NCBI GenBank assembly: GCA_009192285.1
Contig: WBVU01000010.1
Span: 1,486,111 to 1,550,110 of the forward strand
Length of the DNA: 64,000 nucleotides
From: Morchella semilibera
Taxonomy: Eukaryota > Ascomycota > Pezizomycetes > Pezizales > Morchellaceae
Reading direction: 5' to 3'
The position numbers were made by a program, and so were the translations under genes. Below the pieces are notes generated by a model. It was given only the letters and a program-made list of their open reading frames with translations. It did not search any database and was not told the origin of the DNA. Positions 35,717 to 47,206 of the stretch are shown here, one piece after another; position 1 is the first letter of the stretch; the number at the start of each line of letters is the position of its first letter.

Positions 35717-36370
35717 ATGTCAGATCGTGAATTCGGAGGAGGTATATTGCTGCATCCTATCCCTTTGGTTTTTGTTTGATTTGCTACTTCCCCTTCCCAT
35801 CCCCCCCCCCCCCCCCCCCATAGCTACATGTACCTCTCTATAGCTTCAGCACTACAAACTAACAGCTATATCTCTCTTGCATCTATCAGCGGACGACTTA
35901 TCCCTCCCCAAAGCCACTGTCCAGAAGATTATCTCTGAGATCCTCCCAAACGATCTCGCCTTCGCCAAGGATGCGCGCGACCTCCTAATCGACTGCTGTG
36001 TCGAATTTATCACCCTTATTTCATCAGAAGCCAACGAGATTGCCGAGCGCGAGGCGAAAAAGACTATTGCGGCTGAGCATGTCATTCGAGCTCTTAAAGA
36101 CCTCGGTTTTGAGGAGTACATCGATCAAATCCAGAACGTGGCACAGGAGCATAAGGAGCATCAGAAAGTATTACCCCGGCGGTTTGCATGCATGTGGATA
36201 TAAGACCGCACTCAGATGATGCTGACTGGTACGAGCAACAGTCCCGCGAAAAGAAACAGACGAAGCTCGAGCAGTCGGGCCTGTCGCAGGAGGAGCTCCT
36301 GAGGCAACAGGAGGAACTGTTCGGGTCGGCTAGGGCCAAATTTAACCAGCAAGGCCCTGGCCAGGAATAG
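35717..36370 (+). CDS. Negative cofactor 2 beta (Dr1/NC2B)
   Basis: NC2-beta pairs with NC2-alpha through histone folds and represses TBP-dependent transcription. Exons are 35717-35741, 35890-36167 and 36242-36370 (143 aa). Exon 1 gives MSDREFGG. The histone fold runs ADDLSLPKATVQKIISEILP, AKDARDLLIDCCVEFITLIS and AAEHVIRALKDLGFEEYIDQ. The C-terminal helix is SREKKQTKLEQSGLSQEELL. Intron 1 (148 nt) holds a 19-C run (35801-35819) and a TACATGTA palindrome. For intron 2 the acceptor at 36241 was taken; a nearby upstream AG exists but does not keep frame. Confidence 0.92.
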
Positions 36371-36950
36371 TCCCATCACACACTCGACATTAGTATCGGA
36401 GTAATAAAGTCTAGGTTGGTGGATTGATAGAGCAGAATGGGCTGTATCGTGCGGAAAGGATCTTATTAAGGATCTATTAGCCGACTATCTAACTGCTCTT
36501 CTTCTGTTCTATAATTTTACCAAAGCAGGAAGGTGGATCTTCATGTTAATAACGGTTTTTCTTTTCTTTTCCCGTGCTTTTGTTTCTTTTCGGAATTTAA
36601 CGGCGCAGTATTGTTATGCGGTCTTCGGATTTTGGTTAACTTGGTCTTTTCTGGGTTACCGGTTACCCTTTATTACTATTATTTCTTTTAAACTGGGGAT
36701 ATGGGGGGAGTATAGGGTGATGGATATTTCTTGTTGGGAAGGGCCTTGGTGTCCCTAATTCCTTGTACAAAGAAAGACGAAGCGTTTATTATAATATCAC
36801 ACTCTGACAAGAGAAATAACATAATTCATCAACCTTTTTTTTTAGAATAGATTAGGTGTACGAGTGATATACTATGATGAACCGTGTCTCACATAGGTTG
36901 ATCGCCGCCAAACCACGCCATTAACTAACCTCCTAGATGGAAACACCTAA
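36371..36950. other. Convergent spacer, no gene
   Basis: 3' side of NC2-beta facing the 3' end of the REC114-like gene. T-rich and open in one frame (36543-36758), but without family resemblance. Confidence 0.5.
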
Positions 36951-38648
36951 CTACGCACCAGCGCCGGGTAAATTATATCTAACTTCATCGAAACCCATTC
37001 TCTGCCAAACACCACCGATCATCTCAAGAAGCTCCAGGAACCCATCATCGTGGATGGCGTTTATGATGAAGTCTTCAACTTTCTTAAATTCTTCCTCTTC
37101 ATATATAGGGGTGTCCTCCTTTCGCTTTTTCGGTTCTTGTTCCTCTTTGTCGTCATCATCGTCTTGCTTCCGTTTTCTTCCCCCCGTATTGGGGTCTCTG
37201 GTGCTTTTAGTGGGTGGTGGGGCCGTAGTGCTTCCGGCGGCTTTCTGTCCTTCATGTGGAATTGCCTGTGGAGGATTTCCGGGCCTAGGTTCCGGCTTTT
37301 TATATCCGTGAGGAAACACAGGAAATCTTCCGCCATCTTTTGTGCCGCTCACTCCAGCATGCTCTTCAGCAACCTCGGGCAACCCGGCCCTATAGTCTCC
37401 AACTCTACCTTTAGTGATCAGACCTTGTTTATCACTTTTCTGCTGAAAGTTAACTACCCCAAGCCCAGGTCTAGAGGGGTTATTGAGGTCAGGGCCACGA
37501 TATGCAGGTATGTCATTATTAAGGAAAGCTGTAGGAAGCATTTTATTTACTGGCGTTGGTTTCGGTAGCGGTGGGAGACTGCCAATTGGATCCACTGGGG
37601 CTCTATTGTTTGTGGTCGTTGGATTTTGCACCGTTGGTTTTCTAGAGAGAAAGCTAGATGGCGGGCGGGGCGGCGGAATATCATTCTCCAGAAATATTTC
37701 GGATGGTTTTACTGCGCCAGGGTGTGGGCTTTGGAGGGTAAGATATGAATGTGCTGAGTAGGCATCGTTTGTTTGATAGAAGTTACTGGGGACACTGGTG
37801 ATTGTAATGGTCAGCACAAGTTTATGAGAGGTGATCCATAGAAACGAATCAACTTCTTAGGAGATAAAATCACAATGAGACCTTGGAGAGACAGACCTTG
37901 GTGTGTATCCTGAAGAAGACCCAGGTGGGGTACGCAACACCTGGATAGTGTTATTACGGAGGGGGACTGGTGGGCCTGCCTGGGAAACCTGGGTTTGGGA
38001 TGATGGCTCGCGTTTATCTGTTGGAGGTATGCCAACTGGACAGTTTGCTTGCTCGAGTAGTGCTGTGGCCGATTGGTAGGCAGCGTCCGATTGAAATCTG
38101 ACTTGAAACCTACGAACCTAAAGCACAGATCAAATTTAGTATAACTAGCCCTCCCAGAAAGAACTCTCAAAGTTTATTACTAACGGTTTGGTCTTCTGCT
38201 TTATAGTATTTTATGGCTAGGGATGGTGAGCGCCCAAGGGCTATGAAGGCTGGTACGTGTTTATGGAACCGCGATGAATCACGAGAAGGAATTGTCTGTT
38301 TAGTTAGATTTGTCAGGTCTAGACTTTCCTATTTCAGGTATTAGGTCCCATTTATTGGTAGATATGCTCTAGGCTTCAACTAGGAATGGATCTCACCATT
38401 GTCTCGAGACCCCACACAACCTTTAGTCTCGTATGCTTATCAATAAACTTTCCATCGCTGTGGATGTACCCAGGGACACGATGAGTATCGATCACTAGAA
38501 ATACATTGTCTCTGTGAGGGAAATGTGACCACGGGGACTGGGCCGAGTCTGGAATTGAGGAGACAGAGGATGAATACTTTAAGAGTGGCCAACTAGATAA
38601 CGAAAGAGGGGAGTTGACTGCCGACAGAGGGGGTTTCTGAGAGCCCAT
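36951..38648 (-). CDS. REC114: REC114-like meiotic double-strand-break protein
   Basis: Rec114, with Mei4 and Mer2, helps Spo11 make meiotic DNA breaks. Minus-strand exons are 38648-38397, 38295-38185, 38117-37897 and 37794-36951 (475 aa). The N-terminal PH-like part has WPLLKYSSSV, NVFLVIDTHRVPGYIHSDG and RLKVVWGLETM, then FIALGRSPSLAIKYYKAED and VRRFQVRFQSDAAYQSATAL. A long Pro/Ser-rich disordered middle follows, then a basic/acidic stretch (GGRKRKQDDDDDKEEQEPKK). The C-terminus is a helical block (FKKVEDFIINAIHDDGFLEL, GGVWQRMGF) where Rec114 proteins bind Mei4. The family evolves fast, so the call rests on this architecture and a few motifs; another PH-like meiotic or nuclear protein is possible. 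Confidence 0.68.
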
Positions 38649-39795
38649 GCTGACATGTATGACCGTAGGAAAGGCTAGGAGTAACGAAGTTCCTAGAGTT
38701 TTTAAGGACTACATGTACTTGCGTGTGAGTAGCGTAGGAAATCTCCGAGCCATATTTAGAGTTTCCCCGACCAAAACTGAGTACATTGGGATTACCAAGC
38801 AAAGAAACACTGTATGTCTCCAAAGACATAACGCATAAACACACTTCGAGCTAAGACGGGTTTCGCTTTACAGATACTTACACACAACCTGTATATTATG
38901 TACTCGTACAATGTAAATACATGTACTGTCTTGTCTGTGACAGTGACGAGCCTTGTTCAATGATGAATTGGCCAGCCAAATACAACAAAGCAACAAAAAC
39001 ACACCGACCCCTTTACCTCTAACCTTATGGTTGGCTGGAAACTCATCGTCCCGGAAAGTACAGTACATGTATGTACATGTACTCCTTATATTGATCCTGG
39101 CGATCATAGTAGATCACTCGGCAACAATACTACAGGTGGTATGGGGATGCCTGACAAGGCATATGCAGTAAGGAGGGTTGAGCCTTAGGATTTGGTCACT
39201 TCATTCATGCCCGGGCCCATGTAAAGTTATGTAGTTATCATTCTTTCGACTCCTGCGCATGTCACGTGGTGTGAACACACAAAACGAGTTGCTTCATCAT
39301 TTAAAACACCATTAGACTTCGCTGTGTGCACATTCAGAGTTGCAACCCCCAGTTTCTTGGCAAGGCCCCCCCGGACCTGATAAGGCTGGATGCATGTATT
39401 TACTTGTTCGTCCACCTATGTATGCCTATTTCGTGGTATGCAGCTGGCATGCAATGTGAAAGGCTCGGCGTTAAGCAACCTCAATTCAACTCAACTCGGG
39501 AAAGGAGCCTCAATCTGGACGCGTTTTCTTGTCGACTCTGAAAGCGTCGCGGTCTTGCTCGTGTTTTCTTGTCCAGTGAACTCTTTAAAACCTACTGCTG
39601 TTCCATAGGGTCGCGTTTCCCCCCTGCCATTCATACCCAGTCCAAGCGTGTCGATCGATATAACGCAAGTTCAGAAAAGCGAAGAAAGGAAAAAAAAAAA
39701 CAGGGAAAAGAAAAGAAAGGGAAAAAGGAAAGAAAAGAAAACATTTAGTAGAAGAACGAGGGAGAGAGACAAGGAGAAGAAAGGGGATAATCTAA
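38649..39795. other. Intergenic, polypurine tract before RSC9
   Basis: TACATGTA palindromes occur at 38710, 38918, 39064 and 39074. A strong purine tract (about 39670-39740, A/G only for long stretches) lies just upstream of the RSC9 start, probably promoter or leader. No gene was seen. Confidence 0.5.
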
Positions 39796-42782
39796 ATGTC
39801 AGAAAGCTCAATGACAGCGCCAACACCCGAGCGCGAGCGCAAAGGGCCATGGGCAAACAGAGTTCTCAGTACCGACATCGAAAAGACGCCCGAATACGAC
39901 GAGTTCATCAGAAAGCTATCCGAGTACCACGAGAAGCGAGGGTTGGTTGCTCCTTAGGTCCACTTTGGGGTAGAAAACATTTTGGTTTGGTTTGGTGTCC
40001 TTACTAACTCTTTCGCGACTGAACCTCTTATTAGGACAACACTTACCATCGAGCCCGAACTCGGACGGAAGCTACTCGACTTGCGAAAACTTTATGAGAA
40101 GGTCACAGCTCTAGGGGGTTACGACAAAGTTACTGAGGAAAAGGGTAAGAAGACATTGGATCCACAGCCGCGGAAACGGAGCGGGGAGCGGACAATTGAG
40201 GTTGACGATTTTCGCAAAACCACAGGTGCCTGGAGAGATCTTGCGCTACAGTATAAGCTTGCTGCGAACAACACCAACGCAGGTTACCTCTTAAAGACTA
40301 TCTACTACAAGAATCTCGCGTGAGTCCCTCTTCATCTGGTCTCTTTGCTGCCAAAAGCCGTGATAGCTAAGTGCAGAGCCCCACAGCGCCTACGAAATTT
40401 CAAATTTCTTCGGGAAAGAGCCTCCACCAAAGGAGTGGTTGGAGGAGCGATCCGCCGCCGGGGGATCAATCATGACGAGAACAGCAGAGGATTTTCAGGC
40501 GCCTTCGCCAAAGTCCGAATCAAAAGTAGAGAAGTCGCCTACCCCACCACCGACGGAGAAGCGAAGTATGTTATCATGGTTATTATATCCTATTTTGTGT
40601 CATCTTGCCTAATCTTTAATGTCGGGATTATCCCACAGGTCTACGTCAAGCACCGACACCAAGAACGTTCTACAACCCGGACACGACCTCACAGCGCCAT
40701 AATCCACCCAGAGCTACAGGCATGCAGCATCAGCAGCAGAATTCGCAACAATCCCAACAGCAACAACAGAATCATCAGGTATCACCTGGTAACCAGTGGA
40801 ATGGGAGCGCCATGAATTTCCCCAGTTTTTCATCTAACACGATCAATGCGCCCATTGGAATGCCTGTACCAACTCCTAGGAATGCTCCGCACGAGTTCAT
40901 CACTCAGAAAAGGAAGGCCGAACAGTATGCCGCAACAGCAAATATGGCTAGGTTTGGAGGTAACCGTTCCTATTTCTGTGATTATAATGATGCATATGCT
41001 AATGGAGAGAGCATTTTAGTCGGCCACACCGGCCCTAACACCATGACACGCATTGCAATGGGGCTGAGATCCGGCTTGAAAGTGGAAGTTGATTTTGCGT
41101 TGAGTCAACTTGTCAAAACTTCATTTGAAGTCGGCGATGACCTTCGCGCCGAACAATTCCCTGGTTTAGCTGAGGCACTGTTTGATAAACTAGATTCCAT
41201 CAGCTCGCTGATAAAACTGCACTCCTTCAACGGTATCGAGGAAACCCTGGAGGATCCTGCATTCATAAAGCATCTCGAGAAGATCAATGAAGCGGCTTTG
41301 GTATTACGCAATATGTCCTTCCAGATGGACAACGCCAAGTACTTTTCACGCCTTGAGAACGCTAGGTCTATAATAGTTACCGGTCTGAATCTTCCAAATC
41401 AATCCATTTTCATGGAGTTGAAACATTATATCCTCGATATGGTCGAGTCGATGGCTACCCACCTCGTGCTTTCAACGCATGACAATATGTTTGAGGCGCT
41501 AGTGTCGAATTTGGTATCGGATGACCGTGGGCTACTGTTAGGATCGCTCAAGTCAATCTGTAGATTCGTCATGGGTCGTGATGAAAGTAACCGCCTGGGA
41601 GAAATTGGCATGGATGCCATCAACAGAATACGTTGTCTATTGATGCTCGAGGATGAGGATTTGGTTTCTGCTTGTTTGGACTTCTTGTACCAATACACTA
41701 CCAACGAAGAGAATGTTGAGAAGCTCATGCAGCCTCCGGATGGCATCGAATTGATAAAACAGTTGATGAGACTGTTACTCTACCAAGCCATTCCCGGAGA
41801 ACAGACTGTGTGGCTGAAGACCAGGTTGCCTCGTCCAACCCCACCAAGAGAGATCCCGAATCTTCCGCAGGAGATCGTTAACGATCTGCTTACTTACATG
41901 GAGCCAGAAAGGGCAACTAAATGGTGAGTTTCATTGATAGTTACGGAGCCTGAATCACACCTGCCTAACCTCCATACTAGGATGAGATGCTGCTTTGAAG
42001 AAGATCCAAACTCAGACATCACTCAAATTGCGCTTTGGCAAGCCTACCAAGCCCGCTTTAACGACTACGTTCCGGCCGGCCGTAACCTTCTTCCCGCCGC
42101 AGAATTCATTAAGAATGTTAGCATTGCGTTTTCTGTTGCTTCCGCAATGGTCTTGACTCTCCCTACGGGTGGTCAGAAGTTTATCATCAAAGGTATTAGA
42201 GCTAGGGAGACTCCAATGTCACTCAAAGGCCAGATCTATGTTGCTTGCAAATGGATCGACACCACCGGTAATGGCGCTAGATGCCATGCACAGCTTCCGA
42301 CGCCACAGGATCTGTGGGTTCATGTATTGAATGATCATATTGGGCCTCCGACAGATCAGGGGAGAAAACTTCACTGTAATTGGGGAGGGTGTGGCAAATA
42401 TAACCACCAAGCTGGAGAAGAAGACCGGAGGAAGGTCATTGGACATGTCCGGACTCACATTCCAGACTTGAATGATCTTCGTGCTGCTCGAATCGCTGGA
42501 ATGGAGGATGCTGACGGCGGGATCGGGGGTGATGAAGAACCGAACTCGAAGGTTATCATCAGGAGAAATCAAACTGGAATTGACGATCGCGGAGAGGCGG
42601 CAGGAATCCCGTTAACTGCGGCTTTGGTATTAAGGAACATGGCTAGGAGGGGTATGAGCGATGTTAGAGAAATTTTGGGAGCAGAGAGGGGCTCATTATT
42701 TGAAGTCATGGCAGTCAATAAGCCTCTCGCAGCTTATGTTGCTGATCTGTTAGTGGAGGACGGCGTGGTTATTGAAGATTAG
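39796..42782 (+). CDS. RSC9: RSC9-like ARID subunit of RSC chromatin remodeller
   Basis: This is a DNA-binding subunit of the RSC complex. Six exons: 39796-39941, 40035-40144, 40226-40319, 40387-40565, 40639-41923 and 41981-42782 (871 aa). The ARID domain (about residues 30-130) reads EYDEFIRKLSEYHEKRG, LDLRKLYEKVTALGGYDKVT, WRDLALQYKL, then LLKTIYYKNLAAYE. A Gln-rich stretch (MQHQQQNSQQSQQQQQN) leads to a long helical-repeat middle with LRNMSFQMDNAKYFSRLENA. A C2H2-like unit (ARCHAQLPTPQDLWVHVLND, then LHCNWGGCGKY and HVRTHIP) lies near the C-terminus. All introns are GT-AG and 57-93 nt. The start was chosen as the first ATG of the frame (MSESSMTAPTPERERKGPW). Confidence 0.9.
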
Positions 42783-44789
42783 TTTACTTTTTTACTGTAG
42801 AAAGATATTTATGCGGAACGAGGGCCACAGTATAGAATGGATTGGGGTACCTTAAGTGGTTTTGAAACGTTGGCCGTGAAAGTATTTATCACTGTCTGCT
42901 GAGCCATTAATCGACTGTATAATACATTTACTTTTCTTGTTCTGCTTATTATTCTTCCATTTTTTTTTTCCAATCTTTATTTATTAAAAGTATCGGTTCC
43001 CCCCCACCTTGTCATTTGTTTCGTCTCAATGGTAACATTTCGTCGAGTGATGGTCCATGATGATAGTCGTACATACATGCACCCGGTAAGTCGCTGACCA
43101 TGTGTTCACTTGGGTTTGAATATCATTTACCCTGTCATGGCTGAAAGCAGAAGCTTAATTAGTCTCAATAACCTTTACCCGGGTGCAAGTAAGCCTGGGG
43201 AATTGTGGGGTCAGCAACTGTTCCCTGGGAATCACATGCATAAAAGAATCTCATGGGTACATGTAATAAAGTGACGCTGGGTCGAGAGTCAACTGGACGA
43301 CCCCCTTCCAAGCTACATGTATGTACCTAGGCACCTACATGTACTTACATAGTACATGGTTGGAAAGCCTTTGTCCATAGACCTACGCAACCCTCGCTCG
43401 TGATCACTCCTACTGGGCGAGTGAACTGGTTATTATTAGCTAGGTGCAGAAACTAGAACGGTATTTTAAATCGAGCGTTGGGGGTGACCTTGTAGTAGTA
43501 GGTACATGTGTAGTTAATATTCATTGTTTGGTGCAAACTACATTACATGTATGCACCTACATGGTTACATCTGCAGTGTGAGGTTGAGTGCACGAGAACA
43601 TTGTGGCACAGTCACTTTGCCACCGTATTTGTTTTTTCCGTTGTCCGGTTACATGTGTGGTTTTCTAGAAAGTCCGAGTACGAGACCGTCACCAACAAGG
43701 CTGATACCAAGTGGTAGAATTTCTAACTAGGGCGGTTATAATTTTTTGCTTTCTTTTTCTTTGTGCGTAGTTAATTGAGAAATATTAATGGTAATTGTTT
43801 CACCGACTATAACTTTAATAACGGGTAAATGATGTTGTGTTTGGACATGGCCATCGAGAAAGAAAGCTCGATGGCCAACGCAACATCAGGCAGGCAGGCA
43901 GACTGTTAAAGTACATGTGCTCGTACATATACTTTAGACCTACATCATGTACCATACGGGGGGGGGGGGGAGGATATTTTATATCCATCCCAGGCCAGGA
44001 CGAACGCCTCAGCTTTGGTCCTTTGCTGGCCTAAGCGTAGTGTAAAGGGGAGAGGCGTTTTATTTTGGTTAGCCCTTAATTCACGGGTAGCTGCCCTTTT
44101 TTTTTTTTTTCTTTTTCTTCTTCTCTTGTCTCTTTTTCTCTCCTGCAAACTTGAGGGAGAAATCGAGTGAGTGTATAAACACTGCCTGCATAAAGTGAAC
44201 GTGTATCGACAATCGAACAATTCCTTCTCTGACATTCTCTACTGTACTGTCATCTAAGGACGACGAGTCCCGTTCGTTCTCTCCACCCATCCAATCCCAT
44301 TCTTGCCCAACCTTTCTTCTTCCTACCAAGTCCATCTTTCGTGTCTATCTCATCTGTTCCATTCATCACCATCATAATCATCATCATCACCACCCACTCC
44401 ATCACACATCAACATACCTCCCCACCCATATCCCCCACCCCTTCCCCACCCCCCAATCTAGGATAGAGGCTTTGCTGCTGCTGCTGTCTATCGATCATCT
44501 AGTCATCTGCCATTCCCTACTCGCCAGTCCGTACTTTTCACACCCCCCCCTCCCTCGCAACATTACTTATCCCGCTGTTGCATCTGCTTCTGCTGCTGCC
44601 GCCAGATACTACTTCAGACTAGACCGGTGTAGTTACTTTATACTTACAGCCTGTCTCATCACCAGCTCACATTTACCTACAACTTACCATTCCATTCCTC
44701 CCCCCCGGTCCCCCCCCCCAATCTTTCCCCCTAGTCCGCTATTAAACAACAAATACACATCACATATCTTTCCCCACTAAAAGGGGACA
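42783..44789. other. Intergenic 2 kb and pyrimidine-rich TCO89 leader
   Basis: The first half has TACATGTA palindromes at 43258, 43314, 43336 and 43544 and a 13-nt G run at 43958-43970. From about 44095 to 44789 the + strand is strongly C/T-rich with CAT/CAC repeats and lacks long ORFs, which suggests a long 5' leader and promoter of TCO89. No gene was recognised. Confidence 0.5.
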
Positions 44790-46445
44790 ATGTCAGATCA
44801 ACAACGGCCGCTATTCGACAAGAGGAGCTCTTCGACCTCGTCCGTCCCAAGCGGAGGTAATGGAAATGACAATTCTAATACCACCACCGACCGAGACACG
44901 TCTTCAAACGACGAACAAGCCCAGACCACTCACCAGCCCTCTCGGCACCACCATCCCAAGAAGCACCAATTCGTCGTTGGCGGCGCACACGCTCGTCATC
45001 ACATCCGTGTCCCGTCCTATGGACGTAATTTGAACAAGCTGGGGAAATTGGCCCCGCTTGCGACATCTCCGGGCAACGGTAAAGCGCGTGGGGAGGAGAA
45101 GGGCAGGTCCTCGGCGAAGCGGGCGACGTTCGAGCTCGGCGGAGACAACCGCCAGAATAGTAATGGGAACAGCAGACCAAGCAGCTACAAGGAAGAAGGA
45201 GGGTACACAAACGGAAACGCAACGAACACGAGCAACGGGACGCCGCCGCTCACCACTGTTGCTACCAACAAGGGTACAAACGGCTTGGTCAAGTCATCGA
45301 GCACAAAGTCTCTTGATCGCAAACCACGAGACGGCGCACGAAGACTAAAACGAGAGAAGCGCGAACGATCACAATCAAAATCCCGCGACACTGTACCCCC
45401 TCCTGAAAACCGTCAGCACTCTACTGAAGTCATAATCGAGATGAACAACAAACGCCAGTCTGAAGCGCAGCCACAGACGCAGACACAATTTCAGCTTCCT
45501 ACCCCACCACAACCAAAGGTTGAACCACCACCACCACCACCTCCACCGCCGCAACATCCGAATCAGCACTTTCAGTCCCAAGTTCCGTCGCATGCTCCGA
45601 CGCATCTGCTTGCGCATACAAAATCTAGCGGGGCTGCACCTCCCAAAGTCAGTGTCGAGTCTGTGCAGGCCGCCACCCAGCCAACCGTATCGACCAAGAT
45701 CCGGCGCACAACTGCGCAGCAGAACGGGGCATATGTAACACCTGCACATTCCCTACCGGACTCGCATGAGCAACCCCTGACATCGCGGTTCATCGATTCT
45801 TCACTGGGAAACTCAAATTCGATATCCCCCTCATCTGCAGCAAAGGCATATGGGTTGTCCCCATCGTATCGAGAGGGCCTGCCAGCAATAGCATCAACCC
45901 CACCCGACAAAGCGCGTGTTACGCCTGCAATATCATCACCTAATCCTCCATCGACAACAACACATGTACCATCACGCACGCAGCAGAAGCTATGGCTTCA
46001 ACGTCAATCATCACAGCACGAACCCCCCCCGCACGTTCAGAACCAAACAAGGATGGGACCTGGATCGGAATGGTACGCACTCCAACCACGGGCGCAAAAG
46101 GAGTTTGAGCGCGTGAATAGAGAATATATGAACACGCGGCGGTTCAAGAATCCGGCAGCACAGAGCATTGAAAGGATTCGGGATAAACATGCTGAGCGAC
46201 GAATCCCAAAGCGCAAGGAGGGGCAAAGTGCGGATGGGGCGGGGACGATGGGATTGAGCCAGTCTTTGAAGGAGACCGGGGGAACCAAGTCTATGCGGAA
46301 GGATTTGAAGATAGGCTCAAAGGATGACTCTGGCGTGAAACAGACAGCGACGGGGAATGGAAGAGAACGAGACAGGGTAGAAGAGTTGCAAGCAATATTG
46401 ATGAAGTTATGGACCGCAGCAGAGATGCTTCCATCCAATGAATAG
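44790..46445 (+). CDS. TCO89: TCO89-like TORC1 subunit
   Basis: Tco89 is a mostly disordered fungal subunit of TOR complex 1 at the vacuole. One exon, 551 aa, start at the first ATG (MSDQQRPLFDKRSSSTSS). The family block near residues 50-90 is PKKHQFVVGGAHARHHIRVP followed by SYGRNLNKLGKLAPL. The second block is THVPSRTQQKLWLQRQSS, then GSEWYALQPRAQKEFERVNR with YMNTRRFKNP. The tail ends in a helix (VEELQAILMKLWTAAEMLP). Between them lie Ser/Asn/Gln-rich and basic regions and a run of prolines (about 245-255). Low-complexity is normal in this family. Confidence 0.85.
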   Translation: MSDQQRPLFDKRSSSTSSVPSGGNGNDNSNTTTDRDTSSNDEQAQTTHQPSRHHHPKKHQFVVGGAHARHHIRVPSYGRNLNKLGKLAPLATSPGNGKARGEEKGRSSAKRATFELGGDNRQNSNGNSRPSSYKEEGGYTNGNATNTSNGTPPLTTVATNKGTNGLVKSSSTKSLDRKPRDGARRLKREKRERSQSKSRDTVPPPENRQHSTEVIIEMNNKRQSEAQPQTQTQFQLPTPPQPKVEPPPPPPPPPQHPNQHFQSQVPSHAPTHLLAHTKSSGAAPPKVSVESVQAATQPTVSTKIRRTTAQQNGAYVTPAHSLPDSHEQPLTSRFIDSSLGNSNSISPSSAAKAYGLSPSYREGLPAIASTPPDKARVTPAISSPNPPSTTTHVPSRTQQKLWLQRQSSQHEPPPHVQNQTRMGPGSEWYALQPRAQKEFERVNREYMNTRRFKNPAAQSIERIRDKHAERRIPKRKEGQSADGAGTMGLSQSLKETGGTKSMRKDLKIGSKDDSGVKQTATGNGRERDRVEELQAILMKLWTAAEMLPSNE

Positions 46446-47206
46446 CTTTCCCCCATCATCTTATCCATCTACCCTGTACTCTCCCTTGTTTTTATTCTTA
46501 TTCCATAATGGGTTGTTTTTGCACAAAGGGGATTTTTATTCTTATTTTTTTCCCTTTTTTTATTCCATCTCAAATGCATTTATTTGCTTTGTAATTTATT
46601 GTTTTTTTCCTTCCCTTTTTTTTCTTTTTCTTTTTTAAGCCTTGAGCTTTGTGCATTTGCGGTACTGCGCACATAACGAGCCCTGCGGTGGGGGAGGCCT
46701 GCCGTTTTGCTTGAGGAGTCTGTTTTTTTTTCTTTCTTTTTTTTCCGCCTTTTTCTTCTCTGCTTTCTCTCTCTTTTTCTTTTTTTTTTTTTTTTTTTTT
46801 TTTATTTATTTTTTTATTCGCTTTTAAGGGTACGGCGTGTAAGATTAACATCAAGAATCCCGGAGCTGCAAACAGGAAGGGCAGTCGGTTGAGGGGTTGC
46901 TGGGACGTAGGACGACAACGACTGTTAGGTGTCCATGACATTCTATATTTATATCATCATTCCCATCTTTCTACGTTTTTGGATATTGGGGGAGGGGGTG
47001 ATCAGGAGCAAAAGAAAAAAGCAGAAAGAGACAAAAAAAAAAAAGGAAGAAAAAAAAACACCAATACAAGGGTATCAATCACCCATGGGATTAAATGAAA
47101 TGTACCTGCGCTGTCCCCCAAAGCTTTCATCCCACTGTACCATATACCGCGGTAGCCGTACCCGCAGAGAGAGAGAGAGAGAGAGGAAGAAAGAGCAACA
47201 ACTCGC
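46446..47206. repeat. Spacer with 23-T run and AG repeat
   Basis: A T/C-rich 3' region of TCO89 contains an uninterrupted T run at 46781-46803. An A-rich patch (about 47010-47060) and an (AG)n repeat (47165-47185) lie before the GUK1 3' end. No gene was seen. Confidence 0.6.

Noticed and set aside
46570-46941. Lys/Glu-rich minus-strand frame
   Set aside because: It is created by the T-run and T-rich tract 3' of TCO89 and has no real coding features.
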